A stretch of 64,000 nt of DNA from an uncultured beta proteobacterium (GTDB lineage Bacteria > Pseudomonadota > Gammaproteobacteria > Burkholderiales > Burkholderiaceae_C): positions 1 to 64,000 of the forward strand of contig CAIMSP010000071.1 of assembly GCA_903844215.1 (NCBI GenBank), given 5' to 3'. The notes under the pieces were generated by a model that was not told the DNA's origin, made no database searches, and saw only the letters and a program-made list of their open reading frames with translations. Of this stretch, positions 56,687-64,000 are shown one piece after another. Every line of letters begins with the position of its first letter. Position 1 is the first letter of the stretch. Made by a program: the position numbers and the translations under genes.

Positions 56687-57880
56687 ATGCCCGCTCGCCT
56701 TCGCCATTTAGTCCCGGTTCTGCTGCTCGCCCTTTCCACCTGGGCAGCGGCCCAGTCCAGCCCGATACGCATCGGCGTGATCGGCCCCTTCACCGGGCCG
56801 TCGGCTGACTTTGGCATTCCCATGCTCAACGGCGTCAAGCACGCGGTGGACGAGATCAACGCCGTGGGCGGCTACATGGGGCGACCGATCGAGCTCGTGC
56901 TCAAGGACGATACGGCGAATCCCGATGTGGGTTTGAAAGCCTCTGAAGAATTGGTCGCCGAAAAGGTGTTGGCGACCATCGGCTTTTGCAACACCGGCGT
57001 GGCCGCCAAGTCGCTCGACGTATTTCAGAAGCACCAGCTTCCCCTGATCATTCCCTGCGCCACCGGCACGCCGCTGACCTCCAAGTACGCGGGGGCGCAA
57101 AGCTATATCTTTCGCAACTCGGCCAAGGACGGCATCCAGGCCCCCTTCGTGGTGGAAGACATCGTGAAACGCGGCTGGACCCGGGTCGCGATTTTTGCCG
57201 ACACCACCGGCTACGGCGAGGCCGGGCTGAAGGATGTGGAAGCGGCGCTGGCCGCGAAGAAGCTCAAGCCCGCTTATGTGGCGCGCTTTGCCACCGGCGT
57301 GAAGGACTTGACGGCCGAGTTGCAGGCGGCGCGCGCAGCCGGCGCCAACGTCGTGTTCAGCTACACCGTCGGGCCGGAAAATGCCGTGATCGCCATGGGG
57401 CGCAAGGAGTTGAACTGGAAGGTGCCTCAGGTCGGCGCCTGGACGCTGTCGTTTCCCTTCTTCATCGACGGCGCCAAGGCCGCCGCCGAGGGCGCGCTGA
57501 TGGCGCAAACCTTCATCGCCGAACCCAGCAACGAGCGGCGCGCGGCCTTCCTCACGGCCTACGCGCGCAAGTACAAGGTGAAGAAGATCCCCGTTCCCAT
57601 GGCCGCAGCCCAGGGCTACGACGCCACCTACTTGCTGATGTACTCGCTGTTCGGCATTCACGACGGCAAGCTCAACGGGCCCGCCGTCAAAGCCGCGCTG
57701 GAGAACATGACGCGCACCTACTACGGCGTGGTGGCGACTTACGAAAAACCGTTCAGCCTGGAGGACAAGGACGCCGTCACGTCGAACATGCTGGTCATGG
57801 GCATGGTGAAGAACGCCGCCATCACGTTTGCCTATCCGGAAGACGCCAAGCGCAACCTGTTTGTGCAGCGCAAGCAATAG
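56687..57880 (+). CDS. ABC transporter substrate-binding protein (branched-chain amino-acid type)
   Basis: A 397-residue periplasmic protein with signal peptide MPARLRHLVPVLLLALSTWAAAQ. After it comes IRIGVIGPFTGPSADFGIPM, the LivJ/Leu-type fold, EINAVGGYMGRPIELVLKDD, and the lobe-two segment RVAIFADTTGYGEAGLKDVE. No LivH, LivM, LivG or LivF gene is next to it, so the cognate transporter is elsewhere or the protein is an orphan receptor. Substrates of this family include amino acids, amides and aromatic acids. Confidence 0.9.
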   Translation: MPARLRHLVPVLLLALSTWAAAQSSPIRIGVIGPFTGPSADFGIPMLNGVKHAVDEINAVGGYMGRPIELVLKDDTANPDVGLKASEELVAEKVLATIGFCNTGVAAKSLDVFQKHQLPLIIPCATGTPLTSKYAGAQSYIFRNSAKDGIQAPFVVEDIVKRGWTRVAIFADTTGYGEAGLKDVEAALAAKKLKPAYVARFATGVKDLTAELQAARAAGANVVFSYTVGPENAVIAMGRKELNWKVPQVGAWTLSFPFFIDGAKAAAEGALMAQTFIAEPSNERRAAFLTAYARKYKVKKIPVPMAAAQGYDATYLLMYSLFGIHDGKLNGPAVKAALENMTRTYYGVVATYEKPFSLEDKDAVTSNMLVMGMVKNAAITFAYPEDAKRNLFVQRKQ

Positions 57881-57895
57881 GCGCGCGGGCGCGGG

Positions 57896-59176
57896 TCACT
57901 GCCGCTGGCCCAGCGGCAGCTCAACGACAAAGCTGGCGCCCCCGCCAGCGCGGTCTTCGCAGCGCACCGACCCCAAGTGCCGCTGTGCGATGGCCTTCAC
58001 CAGAGCCAGGCCAAGACCCACGCCGCCATCGCGTTCGCTGGCGCCGGGGAGCCGGTAAAACGGCTCAAAGATGCGCTCGCGCAGCGCACTGGGCACACCG
58101 GGCCCGCGATCGCACACGCTGAGCAGCGCGGACGTGGCCGTTGGACGCAGCAGCACCATGACCTCGCCGTCGCCGTAGCGACGCGCATTTTCCAGCAGAT
58201 TGCGCACCAGGCGGCGCAGCAAGCGCGCCACACCATCGACCACGATCACCGCCCCCTGCCCGCTGCCCTCGGCCTGAACCTCGAGTTGCGCGTCCACGCG
58301 GGCGCACTCCTCGGCCACGAGCCCGGTCAGGTCCACCGATTCCACCGTGCCCAGGTCGGCCTCCTGCGCGTCCAGTCGGCTGGCCAGCAAAATCTCTTCC
58401 ACCAGTTGATCGAGTTCCGTGACATTGCGGGCAATCTCGTCGCGCGCGGGGCTGGACGCGGTGCCGCCCATCAGCTCCAAGCCCATGCGGATGCGCGCCA
58501 GTGGCGAGCGCAGTTCGTGCGAGGCATTCGCAAGCAGGGATTTTTGCGCCCGCAGCAAGGCCTGCTGCTGCGCCATCAGGTTCTCGATGCGTTGCGCCGC
58601 GAGATTGAAGCGTGCGGCCAGGAACGCGACCTCGTCGCGCCCATGCACCGGAACGCGCACCGACAAGTCGCCCGCGCCCCACTGCTCCACGCCCTGGCGC
58701 AGCAGTTCCAGGCGGCGCGTGAGCTTGCGCAGAATCGGATAGGTGGCCAGCGCGACGGCCACGCCCACCAGCACCAGAGACCAGAAGAAACCGAAGGGCA
58801 GCCGGCTCCAGGGCGAGCGCGCCGGCCGCGGCAGGTGCACATGCAGCGTCTGTCCGTTCTCCATCTGCACGGTGAATTCGGGCCCCGGGCCATTGGGACT
58901 CGCGCCGGCGTAGGCCTCCTCCGCTTCGCCGCGCGGCGTCTCGCTGCGCGGGCTGGCGGCGTCGTGTCCGCGCCGGGGAAGCCCCTGGCCAATGATTTGC
59001 CCGACTTCGTCGCGCACCACCATTTCGCGCAACGGCGGCTCCACCGTCATGCGCCAGAACCAGCCCACCATCAGCGTCAACACGGCCACCGTGAGCACCA
59101 CGGCCAGCCAGATCCGCACGTAGAGCCGATTCCATAGACGCGCCAGCAAGGGCGGGGCGGCGGCAACCGACATCAT
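57896..59176 (-). CDS. Sensor histidine kinase (CpxA/RstB-like)
   Basis: A 426-residue kinase. The first membrane helix (WLAVVLTVAVLTLMVGWFW) and a second (FGFFWSLVLVGVAVALATYP) flank a periplasmic segment of about 100 residues; a HAMP domain (LRKLTRRLELLRQGVEQWGA) follows. The H-box is LLANASHELRSPLARIRM, the N-box LVRNLLENARRYGDG, and the G-boxes CDRGPGVPSALRERIFEPF and VGLGLALVKAI. Start chosen at 59176 (or 59173), just downstream of the regulator stop, because the 59209 start would overlap it. Confidence 0.92.
   Translation of the reverse strand: MMSVAAAPPLLARLWNRLYVRIWLAVVLTVAVLTLMVGWFWRMTVEPPLREMVVRDEVGQIIGQGLPRRGHDAASPRSETPRGEAEEAYAGASPNGPGPEFTVQMENGQTLHVHLPRPARSPWSRLPFGFFWSLVLVGVAVALATYPILRKLTRRLELLRQGVEQWGAGDLSVRVPVHGRDEVAFLAARFNLAAQRIENLMAQQQALLRAQKSLLANASHELRSPLARIRMGLELMGGTASSPARDEIARNVTELDQLVEEILLASRLDAQEADLGTVESVDLTGLVAEECARVDAQLEVQAEGSGQGAVIVVDGVARLLRRLVRNLLENARRYGDGEVMVLLRPTATSALLSVCDRGPGVPSALRERIFEPFYRLPGASERDGGVGLGLALVKAIAQRHLGSVRCEDRAGGGASFVVELPLGQRQ
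57899..57919. terminator. Hairpin just after the binding-protein gene
   Basis: CTGCCGCTG pairs with CAGCGGCAG across a 3-base loop: a perfect 9-bp stem, 19 bases after the stop at 57880 and inside the last codons of the convergent kinase. No T-run follows. It is a candidate bidirectional stop signal. Confidence 0.35.
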
Positions 59177-59183
59177 GGCCGCA

Positions 59184-59891
59184 TCAGTCCTGCTGCTTGG
59201 CGAAAACATAGCCCACGCCGCGCACGGTCAGAATGCGTCTGGGATTTTTCGCGTCGAGTTCGATCGCCGAACGGATACGCCCCATGTGAACGTCGATGGA
59301 CCGATCAAAGGCTTCGAGCTCGCGCCCGCGCACCGCCTCCATGATCTGATCGCGCGACAGCACACGACCCGAGCGCTCGGCCAGCACCAGCAACAGGTCG
59401 AACTGGTAGGCGGTCAGGTCGCAGGCGACCCCGGCCACACTCACGCTGCGCGCATCGCGGTCGATTTCGAGCGAGCCAAAGCGCAGCAACTGGTCCGACG
59501 ACGACGTTTGCGAACCGCGCCGACGCAGGATGGCGCGAATGCGCGCCAACAACTCGCGCGGCTCAAAGGGCTTGGGCAGGTAATCGTCGGCGCCCATTTC
59601 CAGGCCCACGATGCGGTCCATCGGGTCGCCCTTGGCGGTGAGCATCAGCACCGGCGTCTGCGCCAGACCGCCGGGCATGGCACGGATGCGCCGGCACACT
59701 TCAAGCCCGTCCATGTCCGGCAGCATCAGGTCCAGGATCACGAGGTCGGGCGCCGACGTGCCCTGCAACTGGCCCAGGCCCGACTGAGCGTTCACGGCGT
59801 GGGAAAACTCAAAGCCGGATTGGCCCAGATAGTCGCCCACCATGGCAGCCAGTCGACTGTCGTCCTCGATCATCAGCAGGTGTTGTTTCAT
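59184..59891 (-). CDS. OmpR-family response regulator (CpxR/RstA-like)
   Basis: A 235-residue regulator. Receiver: MIEDDSRLAA, phospho-acceptor Asp54 in LVILDLMLPDMDG, LTAKG, switch Lys in DYLPKPFEPRELL. DNA-binding winged helix: LTAYQFDLLLVLAERSGRVL and FDRSIDVHMGRIRSAIELD followed by ILTVRGVGYVFAKQQD. It is transcribed before its kinase with a 7-base gap. A possible GTAAA tandem operator lies about 130 bases upstream. Confidence 0.94.
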   Translation of the reverse strand: MKQHLLMIEDDSRLAAMVGDYLGQSGFEFSHAVNAQSGLGQLQGTSAPDLVILDLMLPDMDGLEVCRRIRAMPGGLAQTPVLMLTAKGDPMDRIVGLEMGADDYLPKPFEPRELLARIRAILRRRGSQTSSSDQLLRFGSLEIDRDARSVSVAGVACDLTAYQFDLLLVLAERSGRVLSRDQIMEAVRGRELEAFDRSIDVHMGRIRSAIELDAKNPRRILTVRGVGYVFAKQQD

Positions 59892-60009
59892 GGATAAAGT
59901 CTAACGTGCATGCAAGGGCCAGCAAGCGCCATTTGTGAAAGCGGGGAGCTTTCACGCGAGCGGCCGCGCCGGGGTCTGAGCGATGGTGCGCCAGCCAAGT
60001 GATGCCGGC

Positions 60010-60036
60010 CTTTACCCAGGGTAAAGTTTGCGTAAA
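60010..60036. promoter_or_regulatory. Palindrome and GTAAA direct repeat, candidate response-regulator site
   Basis: CTTTACCC-A-GGGTAAAG (60010-60026) is a perfect 8-bp palindrome, and GTAAA recurs at 60021 and 60032 with an 11-bp period (one turn), resembling the CpxR box GTAAA-N5-GTAAA but with N6. It lies in the gap between the regulator gene and the diguanylate cyclase gene, upstream of the regulator. Confidence 0.45.
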
Positions 60037-60079
60037 CCCGACGGCGCCAGCGTCGTCGGCGCGGGGCTGGCGGCGCGAC

Positions 60080-61111
60080 TCAGGCGCAGCAAACGCGATC
60101 GCGTCCCGCTTGTTTGCTCTGGTACAGGGCGGAGTCGGCACGCGCAATCCAGCTGTTCGCATCGTCGCCGACATCCAGGCTGGCAACACCCGCGGACACC
60201 GTGACGGTGAGCAAGACGTCCTGGGTCTTGCGGTTGCGAATCTTCATGGCCTTGGTGCGTTGTCGCACCGACTCGGCCAGCGCCGCGCTCTGGCCGAGCG
60301 TGCTCTGCGGCACCAGGATCGCGAATTCTTCGCCGCCATAGCGCGCCACGGAGCAGGCTTCGGCGCCCGCGCAGGCGCGCAGCACCTCGCCCAAAGCCTG
60401 GATCACGCGGTCCCCGGTGACGTGGCCATGGGTATCGTTGACCCGTTTGAAGTGGTCAATGTCCAGCAGGATCAGGCAGTGGCTGCGACCCGGTGCGCTC
60501 GGTTGCTGCAACATCGCCGCCAGTCGCTGGTCAAAGCCGCGGCGATTGAGCACGCGCGTCAGCGGATCGAGCAGGGCCTCGTGCCGCACCCGCCCGAGCT
60601 CGGCGCGCAACTGATCGATTTCCGCCCGGCTGCTGGCCACTTGTTGTTGCAATGCCTGGGCCGAACTGCGCATGCCGGCGGTGTTTTCCATGGCCAGGCT
60701 CAGTTGCGGCGACAAGCCCTCCACCCGTCCCGCATTGAGCGCCTCGACCAGCCCCGTGAGTTGCTCGCCAAAGCGCCCAGCGTCGTCGCCGGTACGCAGC
60801 GCAGACTCTGCCAGCCCGACCATGGCCTGGGCAATCCGGCCGCTGATCTGCTCCACCGCCTGCTGGTCAACCGGTGAAATGTGGGCGCGAAACAGTTGCA
60901 AGACCGTCGCGTCGTCAAGCCGGGTGCCGGCTTGCAGCAAAGGTGCCAGGGCCTGCGTCAAGCCCGGATTGATGCCGGCGACGTGCTCGTACCAGAGTGC
61001 GAAGCTGACCGGATTAAAAGCGGCATCGTGTTGCCCTAGATGGCTCAGCACGGCGCGCAGGAATTCAGCGCTCTGCTCTCTGGACTCGGTGTAATTCAAG
61101 GGGGGCTCCAT
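60080..61111 (-). CDS. Diguanylate cyclase with GGEEF active site
   Basis: A 343-residue protein. The N-terminal 180 residues are helical and cytoplasmic with no membrane segment (EFLRAVLSHLGQHDAAFNPV, YEHVAGINPGLTQAL). The catalytic domain has DPLTRVLNRRGFDQRL, LILLDIDHFKRVNDTHGH and RYGGEEFAILVPQ. No RxxD inhibitory site is seen five residues before GGEEF, so product inhibition is unlikely. It makes cyclic di-GMP. Start chosen at ATG 61111; TTG 61117 is possible. Confidence 0.94.
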   Translation of the reverse strand: MEPPLNYTESREQSAEFLRAVLSHLGQHDAAFNPVSFALWYEHVAGINPGLTQALAPLLQAGTRLDDATVLQLFRAHISPVDQQAVEQISGRIAQAMVGLAESALRTGDDAGRFGEQLTGLVEALNAGRVEGLSPQLSLAMENTAGMRSSAQALQQQVASSRAEIDQLRAELGRVRHEALLDPLTRVLNRRGFDQRLAAMLQQPSAPGRSHCLILLDIDHFKRVNDTHGHVTGDRVIQALGEVLRACAGAEACSVARYGGEEFAILVPQSTLGQSAALAESVRQRTKAMKIRNRKTQDVLLTVTVSAGVASLDVGDDANSWIARADSALYQSKQAGRDRVCCA

Positions 61112-61176
61112 GGACAAGCAATTTGGCCTGAATTATCGGCGAAGCGGGCGCCGCGCGGCCGCCCAAGAGCCCCCGG

Positions 61177-61869
61177 TCAAACCCTTGGCTGACGGGCCCC
61201 GAAAATGGCGCTGCCCACGCGCACCAGGGTGCTGCCGCAGTGGACGGCCGCTTCCAGATCCGCCGACATACCCATGGACAGCGTGTCCAGATCGAGCCCG
61301 TCACGGCGCAGCGCCTCCCACAGCGAGCGCGTTCGCGCATGCACCACGCAGGCGCTGGCAAAGTCCACGGCGGGCTCGGGGATCGTCATCAAGCCGCGCA
61401 ACCTCAGCCGCGGCAGGCGCGCGATTTCCCGGGCCAGGGCCAGGGCCTCATCGGGCATGACGCCGCCCTTGCTGGCCGCCTGGTCCACATTCACCTGCAG
61501 GCACACTTGCAGCGGCTCAAGCTGCGCCGGGCGCTGCTCGCTCAGGCGCTGCGCGATCTTCAGGCGGTCCAGGCTGTGCACCCAGGCAAAGTGCTCGGCC
61601 ACCAAGCGGGTCTTGTTGCTCTGGATCGGGCCAATGCAATGCCACTGGATCGGCAAGGCCTGGAGCAAGCGCATCTTGTCCAGTGCCTCCTGGATGTAGT
61701 TCTCGCCAAAGGCGGTCTGCCCCGCCGCCACGGCCTGGGCCAGGGTGGGCGCGTGCACCGTTTTTGAAACAGCAAGTAACGTCACCTGCTGCGGGTCGCG
61801 CCCGGCCGCTGTGCAGGCGGCGGCGATGCGTTTGCGCACCGATTCCAAATTCTCGCCAAGGGTGGTCAT
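61177..61869 (-). CDS. yggS: PLP homeostasis protein (YggS/PROSC family)
   Basis: A 230-residue pyridoxal-phosphate carrier. It has VTLLAVSKTVHAPTLAQAVA with the PLP lysine, FGENYIQEALDKM, WHCIGPIQSNKTR, and the end LSMGMSADLEAAVHCGSTLV with RVGSAIFGAR. Start at ATG 61869 gives the family N-terminus; the frame continues upstream over pilT without support. It is divergent from pilT, a well-known arrangement. Confidence 0.95.
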   Translation of the reverse strand: MTTLGENLESVRKRIAAACTAAGRDPQQVTLLAVSKTVHAPTLAQAVAAGQTAFGENYIQEALDKMRLLQALPIQWHCIGPIQSNKTRLVAEHFAWVHSLDRLKIAQRLSEQRPAQLEPLQVCLQVNVDQAASKGGVMPDEALALAREIARLPRLRLRGLMTIPEPAVDFASACVVHARTRSLWEALRRDGLDLDTLSMGMSADLEAAVHCGSTLVRVGSAIFGARQPRV

Positions 61870-61902
61870 AATTGCTTCCATCGAACAAAACGGGGAGTAC
61901 GG

Positions 61903-62946
61903 GTGGATATTACTCAACTGCTGGCATTCAGCGTGAAGAACAAGGCCTCGGACCTGCACCTCTCCGCAGGCCTGCCGCCCATGATCCGGGTGCACGGCGA
62001 CGTGCGGCGCATCAACGTCGATGCGCTGGATCACAAGACCGTGCAGTCCATGATCTACGACATCATGAACGACACCCAGCGCAAGAACTACGAAGAGTTT
62101 CTGGAGGTGGATTTCTCGTTCGAGATCGAGGGCCTGGCGCGCTTTCGCGTGAACGCCTTCAACCACAACCGGGGCTCGGGCGCGGTGCTGCGGACCATTC
62201 CGTCGAAGATTCTGACGCTCGAACAGTTGAACGCGCCGAAGATCTTTGGCGAGCTCGCGCTCAAGCCGCGCGGCATGGTGCTGGTCACCGGGCCCACGGG
62301 GTCGGGCAAGTCAACCACGCTCGCGGCCATGGTCAACTACCTGAACGAGACCGAGTACGGCCACATTCTGACCGTGGAAGACCCGATCGAATTCGTGCAC
62401 GAATCCAAGAAGTGCCTGATCAACCAGCGTGAAGTGGGGCCGCACACGCTGAGCTTTTCTGCGGCGCTGCGCTCGGCGCTGCGCGAGGATCCGGACGCCA
62501 TCCTGGTGGGCGAAATGCGCGATCTGGAAACCATCCGCCTGGCCATGACGGCGGCCGAGACCGGGCACCTGGTGTTCGGCACCTTGCACACCTCGAGCGC
62601 CGCCAAGACCATCGACCGCATCATCGACGTCTTTCCCGCCGAGGAAAAGGAGATGATCCGCTCCATGCTGTCGGAGTCGCTGCAGGCGGTGATTTCGCAA
62701 ACGCTGTGCAAGACCAAGGACGGCCAAGGGCGCGTCGCCGCGCACGAGATCATGCTGGGCACCAGCGCGATTCGCAATCTGATTCGCGAAGCCAAGGTGG
62801 CGCAGATGTACTCGTCCATCCAGACCGGCTCCAGCGTGGGCATGCAAACGCTGGACCAGAACCTGATGGACCTGGTGCGGCGCAACGTGATCAGCGCCGC
62901 CGAAGCACGCGGCAAGGCCAAGATCCCGGAAAATTTCCCGGGTTGA
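61903..62946 (+). CDS. pilT: Type IV pilus twitching-motility retraction ATPase PilT
   Basis: A 347-residue hexameric ATPase that powers pilus retraction. It starts with GTG and MDITQLLAFSVKNKASDLHL; Walker A GPTGSGKSTTLAAMV; the Asp box LTVEDPIEFVHE; Walker B DAILVGEMRDLETI; His box GTLHTSSAAKTIDRI, and the AIRNLIR motif of the C-terminal region. It is adjacent to yggS and followed by pilU after 45 bases. Confidence 0.98.
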   Translation: MDITQLLAFSVKNKASDLHLSAGLPPMIRVHGDVRRINVDALDHKTVQSMIYDIMNDTQRKNYEEFLEVDFSFEIEGLARFRVNAFNHNRGSGAVLRTIPSKILTLEQLNAPKIFGELALKPRGMVLVTGPTGSGKSTTLAAMVNYLNETEYGHILTVEDPIEFVHESKKCLINQREVGPHTLSFSAALRSALREDPDAILVGEMRDLETIRLAMTAAETGHLVFGTLHTSSAAKTIDRIIDVFPAEEKEMIRSMLSESLQAVISQTLCKTKDGQGRVAAHEIMLGTSAIRNLIREAKVAQMYSSIQTGSSVGMQTLDQNLMDLVRRNVISAAEARGKAKIPENFPG

Positions 62947-62991
62947 TGCGACAGCCGCGCCAGACCAGCCCAAAGCCAAAGGACGATTGAC

Positions 62992-64000
62992 ATGGAACGT
63001 GATCAGGCCAGTGTATTCATCAACGATCTTCTTAAATTGCTCGTCAGCCGCAATGGCAGCGACCTGTTCGTCACCTCGGACTTCCCGCCGGCGCTCAAGG
63101 TTGACGGCAAGATCACCAAGGTCTCGCCGCAGGCGCTGCATGCCGGCCATACGCTGGCACTGGCGCGTTCGGTGATGAATGACCGGCAGACGGCGGAGTT
63201 TGAGCGCACGATGGAATGCAATTTCGCGATCTCGCCGCCGGGCATCGGGCGTTTTCGCGTGAATGCCTTCATGCAGCAAGGCAAGGTCGGCATGGTGCTG
63301 CGGGTGATTCCCGGCACGCCGCCCACCATCGACGGAACCGGCCTGCCGCAGATCCTCAAGGAAATCGCCATGACCAAGCGTGGCTTGTGCATCTTGGTGG
63401 GTGGCACGGGTTCGGGCAAGTCGACCTCGATGGCGGCGATGGTGGACTGGCGCAACGAGAATTCCTTTGGCCACATCATCACCATCGAAGATCCGGTGGA
63501 GTTCGTGCATCCGCACAAGAACTGCGTGGTCACGCAGCGCGAAGTCGGTCTGGACACGGAAAGCTGGGAGGCGGCGCTGAAGAACACGCTGCGCCAGGCG
63601 CCGGATGTGATCCTGATGGGCGAATTGCGCGACCGCGAAACCATGGAACACGCCGTTGCCTTCTCGGAAACCGGCCACCTGTGCCTGGCCACCCTGCACG
63701 CCAACAGCGCGAATCAGGCGCTGGACCGCATCATCAATTTCTTCCCCGAGGAACGTCGCAATCAGTTGCTGATGGACTTGTCGCTGAACCTCAAGGCCAT
63801 GGTCTCGCAACGCCTGATCCCGCGGCAAAACAGCAAGGGGCGCACGGCGGCGGTGGAGATACTGCTGAACACGCCGCTGATCAGCGACCTGATCTTCAAG
63901 GGCGAGGTCTCGGAAATCAAGGAGGTCATGAAGAAGAGCCGCAACCTGGGCATGCAGACCTTTGACCAGGCGCTGTTTGACGCCTACGAGAACAACCTCA
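62992..64000 (+). CDS. pilU: Type IV pilus retraction ATPase PilU, 3' truncated by window
   Basis: A frame of at least 336 codons that runs off the right edge. It has ERDQASVFINDLLKLLVSRN at the start, Walker A GGTGSGKSTSMAAMV, TIEDPVEFVHPHKNCVVTQR, Walker B DVILMGELRDRETMEHAVAF, CLATLHANSANQALDRIINF and LNLKAMVSQRLIPRQNSKGR. These are typical of PilU, the accessory retraction ATPase that works with PilT. It begins 45 bases after pilT and the ATG is at 62992. The C-terminal end lies outside. Confidence 0.96.
   Translation, partial: MERDQASVFINDLLKLLVSRNGSDLFVTSDFPPALKVDGKITKVSPQALHAGHTLALARSVMNDRQTAEFERTMECNFAISPPGIGRFRVNAFMQQGKVGMVLRVIPGTPPTIDGTGLPQILKEIAMTKRGLCILVGGTGSGKSTSMAAMVDWRNENSFGHIITIEDPVEFVHPHKNCVVTQREVGLDTESWEAALKNTLRQAPDVILMGELRDRETMEHAVAFSETGHLCLATLHANSANQALDRIINFFPEERRNQLLMDLSLNLKAMVSQRLIPRQNSKGRTAAVEILLNTPLISDLIFKGEVSEIKEVMKKSRNLGMQTFDQALFDAYENNL

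Overview
The window is GC-rich (roughly 63-66 %), densely coding chromosomal DNA with no rRNA, tRNA, CRISPR array or recognisable transposase. Gene content and order (recA-recX near sucCD-terC, uvrA-MFS-ssb, yajC-secD-secF, metX-metW, yggS divergent from pilT-pilU, a PHA-granule-region protein) point to a betaproteobacterium of the order Burkholderiales, most likely Comamonadaceae or a close relative. This placement rests on recognised synteny and protein style, not on a search.

Layout. 1-1459: 3' end of a GH1 beta-glucosidase and a MalK/UgpC-type ABC ATPase, the tail of a sugar-uptake operon. 1493-5145: a small hypothetical gene, then metX-metW (methionine) and chrA. 5149-16959: a nine-gene minus-strand MSHA/type IV pilus-like operon (secretin, TPR protein, ATPase, platform protein, fused PilM-PilN and PilO-PilP-like proteins, a large pilin-like protein with a putative L-type lectin domain, two prepilins). 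17178-22759: yajC-secD-secF and a DUF1631 gene. 22850-27475: a signalling cluster (cAMP phosphodiesterase-like MBL protein, CHASE2 adenylate cyclase, double-FHA protein, PP2C phosphatase). 27637-33216: terC, sucCD, argC, recX, recA. 33523-36328: MarR regulator and a TctDE-like two-component system. 36321-42928: uvrA, MFS transporter, ssb, LysE/ArgO exporter, SrkA-like kinase. 43047-47386: a GMC oxidoreductase, a VapBC-like toxin-antitoxin pair enclosed by a 158-bp direct repeat of the GMC gene's 3' end, and a TPP-dependent 2-keto-acid decarboxylase. 47575-49685: psd-purT. 49688-54325: a lipid/acyl-CoA neighbourhood (WS/DGAT, acyl-CoA-binding protein, CaiB-family CoA transferase, PHA-region protein, predicted aminopeptidase lipoprotein). 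54451-57880: ilvE, a small zinc-finger protein, waaF and an orphan ABC binding protein. 57896-61111: CpxAR/RstAB-like two-component system and a diguanylate cyclase. 61177-64000: yggS, pilT and a partial pilU.

How parts work together. Surface appendages recur: an MSHA-like system and the pilT/pilU retraction ATPases lie 45 kb apart in one window, with a diguanylate cyclase and a cAMP module that commonly tune such systems. The points most worth following are the lectin-like pilin-tip candidate and the TA cassette between gene-end repeats that differ only at synonymous positions.
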